The notes below the pieces were generated by a model. That model saw only the letters and a program-made list of their open reading frames with translations. It did not search any database and was not told where the DNA came from. Positions 1 through 6,668 of a stretch of DNA of 9,274 bases are shown here, piece after piece. The first letter of the stretch is position 1; each line of letters opens with the position of its first letter. Source of the DNA: Candidatus Kuenenia stuttgartensis (GTDB taxonomy: Bacteria; Bacteroidota; Bacteroidia; Chitinophagales; Chitinophagaceae); contig CALQJH020000055.1 of assembly GCA_943330835.2 (NCBI GenBank), forward strand, positions 1-9,274, given 5' to 3'. The position numbers and the translations under genes are program-made.

Positions 1-1722
1 GATGAAAAGACTTACAGATTGTATCAACTTGGTGACACGAATGCAACTTTCCAATTTGAAAGTGCCGGCATGCAAAAATATTTAAGAGAATTAAAGCCGG
101 ATAAATTTGATGATTTGATTGCGATGAATGCCTTGTACAGACCGGGGCCAATGGCATACATCCCTAAATTTATTGCACGTAAACATGGCAAGGAAGTTGT
201 TACTTATGATGTGCCGGACATGCAGGAATATCTTGAAGAAACCTACGGAATTACGGTTTACCAAGAACAGGTAATGTTACTGTCTCAAAAATTAGGAGGC
301 TTTAGCAAAGGAGATGCGGATGTACTCCGAAAAGCAATGGGGAAGAAACAAATCAGCATCCTTAATAAAATGAAAACACAGTTTATTGACGGCGCTACCG
401 CTAAGGGACACCCGAAAGATAAACTAGAAAAAATATGGACAGACTGGGAAGCATTTGCACAATACGCCTTTAATAAATCGCATTCCACTTGCTATGCATT
501 TGTTGCCTATCAAACGGCCTATCTCAAAGCACATTACCCCAGTGAGTATATGGCAGCGGTATTGAACCATGCCGGAAGTATTGACAAAATTACTTTCTTC
601 ATGGAAGAGTGTAAAAAAATGGGGCTAACAGTACTTGGACCTGACATCAATGAATCCCATAATGGTTTTGCTGTAAATAATAAAGGGGAAATTAGATTTG
701 GATTCAGCGGCTTAAAAGGAACCGGAGATGCGGCAATAGAAAACATTATAGAAGAACGGAATAAGCATGGGCATTTTAAGGATATTTATGATCTTGTAAA
801 AAGAGTAAACCTTAGAGCCGTAAGCAAAAAATCTTTGGAAAGTTTGATATACAGTGGCGCATTTGATTGTTTTAAAGATATGCATCGCGCACAATATTTT
901 TATCAGGCTTCAGGAGATCTGCCTTCATTGGAAAAAATTGTAAAATTTGGAGCTGTATATCAATCGCAATCAGCCAATGCCACAAATACACTTTTTGGCG
1001 ATATGCAAATGCCGGATATCGTTCCCCCAAAATTGGCTAATTGCAACCCCTGGCAATTGATTGAACAACTTGATTTTGAAAAAGATGTTACGGGTATGTA
1101 CATGAGTGGACATCCGCTCGATAATTTTAAATTCGAATTACATCATTACAATATTTCAGCTCTTAGTGAGTTTAATTCCATTAAGGCCTTTATTAATGAA
1201 ACCCCGAATACAAGGCCATTTAGATTGGCAGGTCTCGTTATTGATGCCCAACATCGACTCACCAAAAACGGAAAGAAATTTGGAGTACTGCAACTGGAAG
1301 ACTTCAGCGGCAAAACGGAGTTCATGATTTGGAGTGAAGAATATGTGAAATACATAAATTACCTGGAAAAAGGAAGAATCATCTTAATTGAAGGTAGTTT
1401 TAAACAACGATTTAATACCAGTCAATTTGAATTTAAAATATCAAAACTACATTTATTAGAATCTTTAAAATCAACACAAACCAAGCAAATAACCCTTGAT
1501 ATTGCTCCACAGTTTATTGATGAAAATTTCATTTCATTCTTTGATCAAAATATCAATAATAACCCTGGAAATACACAACTGAAATTCAACATCCATGATA
1601 TTGCTCTTCAAAGAAAATTAACCCTTTCTACTTTTGAAAAAGGCATAACCTTAAATGACGAGATGATTGAATTCTTAAATAACAATATCCAGATTGATGT
1701 TTCTGTCAGTACAACTGGCTGA
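1..1722 (+). CDS. dnaE: DNA polymerase III subunit alpha, 3' part (5' end outside window)
   Basis: This is the C-terminal 573 residues of the replicative DNA polymerase; the reading frame is open from base 1, so the gene starts upstream. The stretch from YQLGDTNATFQFESAGMQKY through NALYRPGP, YGITVYQEQVM, LRKAMGKK and FNKSHSTCYAFVAYQTAYLK is typical of the DnaE palm/finger region. The PHP domain and catalytic aspartates of the family lie before the window. After this come a helix-hairpin-helix region (about codons 215-300, GFSGLKGTGDAAIENI), a TLFGD segment (bases 988-1002) where DnaE proteins carry their clamp-binding motif, and an OB fold (about codons 405-495, RPFRLAGLVIDAQ to KISKLHLLE). 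A non-conserved tail ends at TGA. In the cell it extends DNA at the replication fork while held by the sliding clamp. trxA follows after 129 bases with its own promoter. The frame is intact throughout. Confidence 0.97.
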   Translation, partial: DEKTYRLYQLGDTNATFQFESAGMQKYLRELKPDKFDDLIAMNALYRPGPMAYIPKFIARKHGKEVVTYDVPDMQEYLEETYGITVYQEQVMLLSQKLGGFSKGDADVLRKAMGKKQISILNKMKTQFIDGATAKGHPKDKLEKIWTDWEAFAQYAFNKSHSTCYAFVAYQTAYLKAHYPSEYMAAVLNHAGSIDKITFFMEECKKMGLTVLGPDINESHNGFAVNNKGEIRFGFSGLKGTGDAAIENIIEERNKHGHFKDIYDLVKRVNLRAVSKKSLESLIYSGAFDCFKDMHRAQYFYQASGDLPSLEKIVKFGAVYQSQSANATNTLFGDMQMPDIVPPKLANCNPWQLIEQLDFEKDVTGMYMSGHPLDNFKFELHHYNISALSEFNSIKAFINETPNTRPFRLAGLVIDAQHRLTKNGKKFGVLQLEDFSGKTEFMIWSEEYVKYINYLEKGRIILIEGSFKQRFNTSQFEFKISKLHLLESLKSTQTKQITLDIAPQFIDENFISFFDQNINNNPGNTQLKFNIHDIALQRKLTLSTFEKGITLNDEMIEFLNNNIQIDVSVSTTG

Positions 1723-1779
1723 CATCATGTCTTTTTACTAACCTATTCACAGTAGTTCTATATAATTGTGGATATGTCA

Positions 1780-1812
1780 TTTGTGCACATAAAAAATATG
1801 GCTATACATTTG
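1780..1812 (+). promoter_or_regulatory. Bacteroidota-type promoter of trxA
   Basis: A TTTG at 1780-1783 is followed after 21 bases by TACATTTG at 1805-1812, a perfect fit to the TTTG / TAnnTTTG promoter used by the primary sigma factor in Bacteroidota. The start codon of trxA is 39 bases downstream of the box, which leaves an A-rich leader without a Shine-Dalgarno sequence, usual in this phylum. The boxes are seen directly; use as a promoter is inferred. Confidence 0.7.
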
Positions 1813-1851
1813 CAGGTATCAATAAAATTATTACATTAAAAATATAAAACT

Positions 1852-2169
1852 ATGGCATTAGAATTTACAGACGCGAACTTTAAAACTGAAGTTTTAGACT
1901 CCGATAAATTATCAGTTATTGACTTCTGGGCAGAATGGTGTGGCCCTTGCAGAGCTATTGGACCCGTAATTGAAGAATTAGCGAAAGAATACGAAGGGAA
2001 AGTAAACATCGGGAAAGTAAATGTGGATCACAATCCTCAAATTTCGATGACCTATGGAATTACAAGTATCCCAGCTATTTTATTTTTAAAAAATGGTCAA
2101 GTAGTAGACAAATTGGTAGGAGCTCAGCCAAAGGGGAATTTTGTAAAAAAGATTGATGCTTTAAAATAA
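1852..2169 (+). CDS. trxA: Thioredoxin
   Basis: A 105-residue cytoplasmic thioredoxin, the normal length for TrxA. The redox-active site WCGPC sits at residues 29-33 (C30 and C33), inside [14 protein letters not shown], and the conserved cis-proline is P74 in TSIPAILF. The conserved VNVDHNP and [10 protein letters not shown] segments are present, and no signal peptide or membrane segment is seen. It reduces disulfides in target proteins such as ribonucleotide reductase and is itself reduced by thioredoxin reductase, which is not in the window. Its own promoter (1780-1812) and terminator (2188-2221) suggest a single-gene transcript. Its position right behind dnaE fits other Bacteroidota. RAIGP replaces the commoner KMIAP after the active site, which is within normal family variation. 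Confidence 0.97.
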   Translation: MALEFTDANFKTEVLDSDKLSVIDFWAEWCGPCRAIGPVIEELAKEYEGKVNIGKVNVDHNPQISMTYGITSIPAILFLKNGQVVDKLVGAQPKGNFVKKIDALK

Positions 2170-2187
2170 TTTACAGCAAAAGGTTAT

Positions 2188-2221
2188 AAAAAAAAGGTTG
2201 CCGAAAGACAACCTTTTTTTT
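2188..2221. terminator. Bidirectional intrinsic terminator between trxA and nupG
   Basis: Eight A, GGTTG, an 8-base loop (CCGAAAGA), CAACC, then eight T. The perfect stem is flanked by A and T runs, so it works as a hairpin plus U-tract in both directions. It lies 19 bases after the trxA stop and 21 bases from the end of the leftward nupG gene, exactly where two convergent transcripts need to end. Confidence 0.9.
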
Positions 2222-2241
2222 ATTTTAATACCTTACTAACA

Positions 2242-3498
2242 TCAATGCTTATTCGCCGCTATACTTCCCAACCCATCTTCTGGAAAATGACGGTATTTAA
2301 ACATCAATGGAAAGAAAATTACTAGCACCATTGCATATGCGGCAAAAGTAAACCATATACTTGACCAGTCTTTAACCCCATTAAGCGTAAAATTATCTAC
2401 AACCCATCCACTTCCAAGCCCTCCGATAATGGCTCCTACTCCATTTGTTACCATCATAAATAAACCCTGTGCACTTGCTCTGATATTAGAAGGCGTTTCT
2501 TTTTCAACAAATAGTGATCCGGAAATATTAAAGAAATCAAATGCCATACCGTACACGATCATTGATAACACAAGGAATATAAGTCCACCCTGAGGATTAG
2601 GATCTCCAATCCCAAATAAGCCAAAGCGAAGTACCCAGGCAATCATACTGAAAAGCATTACTATTTTAATGCCAAATTTTCTAAGAAAGAAAGGAATGGT
2701 AAGAATAAATAAAGACTCTGAAATTTGAGAAAGTGACAGCATCACCAACGGATGTTTTACCACAAAAGAATCAGGAAAAGAAGATCCGAAATCACCTAAA
2801 AAACTACCCCCAAAAGTATTGGTGATTTGTAATGCAGCTCCTAACAGCATAGAGAAAAAGAAGAACACTGCCATTTTCTTACGCTTAAATAAAACAAAAG
2901 CATCTAAACCAAGCGTAGATAAAAAGGATTCTTTTTTTGTAGATCCTGCTGGCGGACATGCAGGTAAACTAAAGCAATAGATTCCCATGCCAATGGCAGC
3001 AGCTGCTGCAACATAAAACTGGATATTTGATTTTGAAAAACCAGTCAAATCAGAAAACCACATGGCACAAATAAAACCAATTGTACCCCATACACGAATT
3101 GGTGGAAATGATTTGATAATATCAAAGCCAGACTTTTCAAGAATTTTATAAGACACGGTATTATTCATCGAAATCGTAGGCATGTATGCCATAGAGTTAA
3201 ACAACATTACCCAAAACATTAAACTTGGATCTTTTACAGTAGAGGCCCATAACAAACATGCAGCTCCAACTAGGTGAGATATGCCTAATACTTTTTCTGC
3301 ATTCACCCATCTGTCAGCTACAATTCCAAGCAATGCAGGCATAAATAATGAAGCTATACCAAGTGTAGAATAAACACTCCCTATTTCAATTCCTTTAAAA
3401 CCTATGGAGAAAAGATAGCCTCCGGTTGAGATGAGCCATGATCCCCAAATAAAAAATTGAAGAAAGCTCAGGATGATGAGTCTTTGTTTAACATTCAT
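2242..3498 (-). CDS. nupG: Nucleoside:H+ symporter, NupG family (MFS)
   Basis: A 418-residue inner-membrane transporter, the same length as E. coli NupG and alignable to it by eye along the whole protein. Matching segments include LSFLQFFIWGSWL (residues 10-22), SLGIA-like TLGIASLFMPALLGIVAD (45-62), FPPIRVWGTIGF (131-142), LGLDAFVLFKRKKMAVFF (196-213), LTIPFFLRKFGIK (266-278), SMIVYGMAFDFFNISGS (312-328) and NIRASAQG (338-345). Family members have 12 membrane helices and import nucleosides with protons. The lysine/arginine-rich stretch near 203-209 would be the central cytoplasmic loop. The start at 3498 gives the family N terminus (MNVKQRLIILSFLQFF). It is divergent from mqnE, and no clean TAnnTTTG box was found for it in the 127-199 base gap. 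Exact substrate (purine or pyrimidine nucleosides) cannot be read from sequence. Confidence 0.93.
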   Translation of the reverse strand: MNVKQRLIILSFLQFFIWGSWLISTGGYLFSIGFKGIEIGSVYSTLGIASLFMPALLGIVADRWVNAEKVLGISHLVGAACLLWASTVKDPSLMFWVMLFNSMAYMPTISMNNTVSYKILEKSGFDIIKSFPPIRVWGTIGFICAMWFSDLTGFSKSNIQFYVAAAAAIGMGIYCFSLPACPPAGSTKKESFLSTLGLDAFVLFKRKKMAVFFFFSMLLGAALQITNTFGGSFLGDFGSSFPDSFVVKHPLVMLSLSQISESLFILTIPFFLRKFGIKIVMLFSMIAWVLRFGLFGIGDPNPQGGLIFLVLSMIVYGMAFDFFNISGSLFVEKETPSNIRASAQGLFMMVTNGVGAIIGGLGSGWVVDNFTLNGVKDWSSIWFTFAAYAMVLVIFFPLMFKYRHFPEDGLGSIAANKH

Positions 3499-3678
3499 AG
3501 TATAATTGGTTTTTGTTAAGGGAAATTAACAATTTATTTTGAATTTTAATGAAATTATAGAGAAATCTTGCGAAATACTTTTATTATCAAATACATAACG
3601 ATTTTTTAATGCCTCCGTATTTATAATGGAGTATTTAATTAGTATGACCAAAACTCATGATTTAAAATTCAATAACTG

Positions 3679-3686
3679 TAAATTTG
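3679..3686 (+). promoter_or_regulatory. Possible -7 box just before the favoured mqnE start
   Basis: TAAATTTG matches the TAnnTTTG consensus perfectly and ends 11 bases before the ATG at 3698. No TTTG or TTG is seen at the expected distance upstream, so support is only half. If it is used, the transcript would start inside the longest reading frame, and the protein must begin at 3698 (very short leader) or 3716. Confidence 0.3.
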
Positions 3687-3697
3687 CAAAAAAAGTA

Positions 3698-4843
3698 ATG
3701 AGCGATACTATTAATATGCTGATTGATGCTACTGCAGACCCAATCTTGAAAGGCATTGCTGAAAAAGTCAAACATAACACCAGAATTACTGATGAAGAGT
3801 GCTTGCAACTTTTTGAAAAAGGAGAACTTTCATTCTTAGGTACTTTAGCCAATATCATCAGAGAAAGACTTCACGGCGATGTAACTTATTTCAATAGAAA
3901 CTTTCATATTGAGCCAACAAATGTTTGTGTATTCAGTTGCAAATTCTGCTCCTACTCTATGCTTTATGCACATAAAGAAGAAGGATGGGAATTGAGCATC
4001 GACCAGATGGTGGATATTGTAAAAAGCTATGACAACAAGCCCATAACAGAAGTACATATAGTTGGTGGCGTTCATCCTAAAATGAACATGGCTTATTTTA
4101 TTGAGTTGATTCAAAAAATCAGAGCTCATCGTCCTGACTTACATATAAAAGCATTTACTGCTGTTGAGTTAGATTACATGTTTAGAAAAGCAAAACTATC
4201 CGCTGAAGAAGGATTACAACAATTAAAAGCTGCAGGTCTTCAATCTTTACCTGGCGGAGGTGCGGAAATTTTCCATCCAGCAATCAGAGAGATTATTGCA
4301 GGTGATAAAGTCAGTGGAGAAGGCTGGTTGAAGATTCATGAAACTGCGCATAAATTGGGAATGCATAGCAATGCGACTATGCTTTACGGTCATGTAGAAA
4401 AATTTGAACATCGCGTAGACCACATGAGTAAATTGCGTGCACTTCAAGACAAGACAAAAGGCTTCAATACATTTATCCCATTAAAATTCAGAAACGCGAA
4501 TAACGACATGAGCTACTTAGAGGAATCTACTATTACTGAAGACATGCGCTTATATGCAATTGCAAGAATTTATTTAGACAACTTCCCTCATCTTAAAGCA
4601 TACTGGCCAATGCTGGGCAGACAAAATGCACAATTGACTTTATCCTTTGGTGTCAATGATATTGACGGTACCATAGACGACTCTACTAAAATTTATTCTA
4701 TGGCTGGTAGCGAAGAACAAACCCCTACTATGTCAACGGAAGATCTAGTCAACTTAATCAAACAATCAAAAAGAAAACCAATAGAGCGTGATACGCTTTA
4801 TAATGTGATTACCGATTATAGTGAGGTTACCGTATTTAATTAA
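3698..4843 (+). CDS. mqnE: Aminodeoxyfutalosine synthase (radical SAM)
   Basis: A radical SAM enzyme of the futalosine route to menaquinone. It joins 3-[(1-carboxyvinyl)oxy]benzoate and the adenosyl part of S-adenosylmethionine to make 6-amino-6-deoxyfutalosine in the cytoplasm. The 4Fe-4S motif CX3CX2C is at C77, C81 and C84 (CVFSCKFC), inside NFHIEPTNVCVFSCKFCSYS, which together with EVHIVGGVHPKM, FTAVELDYMF, LPGGGAEIF (184-192) and YWPMLGRQNAQL marks MqnE rather than its paralogue MqnC. The frame is open back to an ATG at 3626, which would add 24 residues (MEYLISMTKTHD...) that do not look like the family and that overlap a TAnnTTTG box. I therefore favour 3698 (MSDTINMLI), giving 381 residues; 3626, 3644 and 3716 remain possible. 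The gene of an 86-residue protein follows after 21 bases. No other men or mqn gene is visible. Confidence 0.94.
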   Translation: MSDTINMLIDATADPILKGIAEKVKHNTRITDEECLQLFEKGELSFLGTLANIIRERLHGDVTYFNRNFHIEPTNVCVFSCKFCSYSMLYAHKEEGWELSIDQMVDIVKSYDNKPITEVHIVGGVHPKMNMAYFIELIQKIRAHRPDLHIKAFTAVELDYMFRKAKLSAEEGLQQLKAAGLQSLPGGGAEIFHPAIREIIAGDKVSGEGWLKIHETAHKLGMHSNATMLYGHVEKFEHRVDHMSKLRALQDKTKGFNTFIPLKFRNANNDMSYLEESTITEDMRLYAIARIYLDNFPHLKAYWPMLGRQNAQLTLSFGVNDIDGTIDDSTKIYSMAGSEEQTPTMSTEDLVNLIKQSKRKPIERDTLYNVITDYSEVTVFN

Positions 4844-4864
4844 TAAACAACCTAAAAAAATATT

Positions 4865-5125
4865 ATGTCAGCATGTAATTTTAATATCCCATTCAGTGGT
4901 TCAGCAGAAGAAATTTTAAACAAAGCCAAAAACGCCATCGAATCCCAAGGAGGAAAATTCTTAGGGGACCTAAATTCTGGGACTTTTGATGTCAGTTTAT
5001 TATCCAATACCATTAAGGGATCATACCTTGTAGAAGCTCAAAATTTGCAGTTGAATATTGATTCAAAACCTGTTTTCCTACCCTGTAATGCCATTGAAAG
5101 CTTTTTGATTAAAAAATTGTCCTAA
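4865..5125 (+). CDS. Small conserved-looking protein of unknown function
   Basis: An 86-residue soluble protein starting 21 bases after mqnE in the same direction, with no terminator between, so probably co-transcribed with it. It has no signal peptide or membrane helix. Residues 12-29 (GSAEEILNKAKNAIESQG) form a likely amphipathic helix, 38-69 alternate as short beta strands (SGTFDVSLL, TIKGSYLVEA, NLQLNID), and 75-85 form a final helix. This alpha-beta-beta-beta-alpha order resembles small polyhydroxyalkanoate-system-like (PF09650-type) or SRPBCC-like proteins, but no motif secures this and I do not recognise the family. Cysteines are at 4 and 74. Codon use and base composition look like the neighbours and the length is compact without low-complexity sequence, so it is likely a real gene. 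It is the last protein gene before the tRNA and thus outside the mobile element. Confidence 0.75.
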   Translation: MSACNFNIPFSGSAEEILNKAKNAIESQGGKFLGDLNSGTFDVSLLSNTIKGSYLVEAQNLQLNIDSKPVFLPCNAIESFLIKKLS

Positions 5126-5179
5126 TGGAGATTCTCCGAACTTGATTGATCCACAACATTTATTTCAAAAAAATCGCCT

Positions 5180-5187
5180 TATATTTG
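5180..5187 (+). promoter_or_regulatory. -7 promoter box of the tRNA gene
   Basis: TATATTTG fits TAnnTTTG and lies 25 bases before the mature tRNA 5' end, a suitable distance for a start site and a short 5' leader removed by RNase P. The -33 element is weak (ATTTAT near 5158-5163, no TTTG). Confidence 0.55.
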
Positions 5188-5212
5188 CAATCCAAAAAAC
5201 AACAGCTGTATT

Positions 5213-5290
<78 letters not shown>

Positions 5291-5321
5291 AAGGTTTTAC
5301 AGAAATGTAAAGCCTTTTTTT
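5291..5321 (+). terminator. Intrinsic terminator behind tRNA-Arg
   Basis: AAGGTTTTAC and GTAAAGCCTT form a 10-base-pair stem (one G-U pair) around the loop AGAAAT, followed by five or more T. It begins four bases after the discriminator base. If the tRNA end is the integration core, this terminator is supplied by the element and insulates the integrase from tRNA transcription. Confidence 0.85.
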
Positions 5322-5374
5322 ATGCAGTAGAATCAAGGGTTTTGCATTTTGGAGAAATTGGTTTTTACTTCTTT

Positions 5375-5407
5375 TGTTTCAGTAATGTTTCAGTAATGTT
5401 TCAGTAA
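5375..5407 (+). repeat. Three tandem 11-mers before the integrase gene
   Basis: TGTTTCAGTAA occurs three times without a mismatch and without spacing (5375-5385, 5386-5396, 5397-5407). A partial copy GTTTCA is at 5412-5417, an inverted core CTGAAACA at 5430-5437 runs into the integrase start codon, and a degenerate direct copy TGTCAGTAA is at 5438-5446. The 11-base period puts the copies on about the same face of the helix. They are good candidates for integrase arm-type binding sites or an excisionase/repressor operator; which one is inference. Confidence 0.85.
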
Positions 5408-5436
5408 CTGGGTTTCACTTTTAAATCAACTGAAAC

Positions 5437-6651
5437 ATGTCAGTAACTTTCAACCTAGAACTCAGTAAGAGTAAGACTTCTATCACAGAAGGCAGTGTGC
5501 TAATCAGAATAACGCAGAAACGTAAATTAAAAAGAATTGGTACAGGGGTTACAATACCAATCAAGTCTTGGGATAAAATACACCAAAAAGTAAAGAGCAA
5601 CCACCCTCTATCAAAAGAGCTGAATAATCTTATAAATGAGAAGTTAAAAAAAGTAACTTCTGCTTACACTAAGCTATTGTCTGAAAATGATGCGGTTTCA
5701 CTTGACGACATCATCATGAAGACTAACAATGTAACCATGACCAACTTTTTTGACTTTGCTTATTCCACCAAAATGGAGGAAATCAAAAGTAGACAGAAGC
5801 TGGGAACTTATCGGAGATATGAAGCTGTGTTCAATAAATTAAAGGACTATGCTGGACTAAAACTAAATCTTAATCAAATTAATTACACCTTCCTACAAAA
5901 GTATATCCTTCATCTAAAAACCAAGCACCATAATACACAAGACACGATTTCTGCTAATCTCAGCGTCATCAGAACAATTCTCAATGAAGCTATTAAACAT
6001 GAACTTTATAAGGGTAACAGTCCTTTCATTAATTTGAAAATGAAATATACAGATAATACAAAAGAAAAATTAACATCCGATGAACTCAAAAGAATTTTTA
6101 CAAATCCACTACCAAATTCACATTCAATTAATTTAGCAAGAGACTTCTTCTTAGCCTGCTTTTTATCTGAAGGTACGAGAGGCGGTGATATGATAGCAAT
6201 GAAAAAAGAATACATTCTAAACAATTGCTTGGTGTTTAAACAACAGAAAACTGGAACACCTATGGTAATTCCTATTGTACCTGAACTGATGAAAATATTT
6301 GAAAAGTATATGGGTACAGGAGTTTATATTTTTCCAATGTTGAACGATGAAAAAGTTGTCAATGAAATAATAATAGGTTCTAAACTAGCCTACATCAATA
6401 AGTACCTTAAAGAGCTAGCAAAATACTGTGGAATATTTAAGAATTTGTCTAGCCATGTAGCTCGGCACACATTTACAGATTTAGCATTAGAAGCTTCACA
6501 TGGTAATATTTATGAGGTGCAAAAAAGCTTGGGGCATACATCAATAAAGACAACGGAATTGTACAGTAGAAATAGGGTTAACTATTGTAAGATATCTTTA
6601 CTGCCAAGCATAATGAATTTAATTATTCAAAAAGACAAACTGGAGGAGTAA
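5437..6651 (+). CDS. Tyrosine recombinase / integrase
   Basis: A 404-residue site-specific recombinase that would integrate and excise the element at the tRNA-Arg gene. The N terminus (MSVTFNLELSKSK... RIGTGVTIPIKSWD) is the arm-DNA-binding domain typical of Bacteroidota integrases. A helical core-binding domain (about 100-205) follows, then the catalytic domain with R248 (EGTRGGD), K271 (KQQKTGT), H340 and R343 (HVARHTF), H367 (LGHTS) and the nucleophile Y376 (TTELYSR). All six residues are present, so the enzyme should be active. The start at 5437 gives the usual family N terminus and overlaps an inverted copy of the upstream repeat, so binding there could repress its own expression. It ends only 17 bases from the convergent polymerase-like gene, with no terminator in the gap. 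Confidence 0.95.
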   Translation: MSVTFNLELSKSKTSITEGSVLIRITQKRKLKRIGTGVTIPIKSWDKIHQKVKSNHPLSKELNNLINEKLKKVTSAYTKLLSENDAVSLDDIIMKTNNVTMTNFFDFAYSTKMEEIKSRQKLGTYRRYEAVFNKLKDYAGLKLNLNQINYTFLQKYILHLKTKHHNTQDTISANLSVIRTILNEAIKHELYKGNSPFINLKMKYTDNTKEKLTSDELKRIFTNPLPNSHSINLARDFFLACFLSEGTRGGDMIAMKKEYILNNCLVFKQQKTGTPMVIPIVPELMKIFEKYMGTGVYIFPMLNDEKVVNEIIIGSKLAYINKYLKELAKYCGIFKNLSSHVARHTFTDLALEASHGNIYEVQKSLGHTSIKTTELYSRNRVNYCKISLLPSIMNLIIQKDKLEE

Positions 6652-6668
6652 CATACAAACCTATATCA

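Noticed and set aside
1106..1327. Overlapping open frames on both strands within dnaE (also near 285-488, 534-746, 712-894 and 1146-1355)
   Set aside because: All lie wholly inside the conserved dnaE frame and show no family features.
3534..3541. TTATTTTG as a -7 box for mqnE, with TTTG at 3512-3515
   Set aside because: It misses the essential A of TAnnTTTG and spacing is only 18 bases; possible but not strong enough to list as a feature.
3655..4447. Leftward open frames of 66-94 codons inside mqnE
   Set aside because: They are antisense to a strongly conserved enzyme and have cysteine/phenylalanine-rich, non-protein-like sequences.
5127..5137. GGAG-ATT-CTCC hairpin right behind the 86-residue gene
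   Set aside because: Only four base pairs and no T run; too weak for a terminator.
5375..5407. Tandem repeat as a CRISPR array
   Set aside because: The unit is 11 bases with no spacers and no cas genes nearby.
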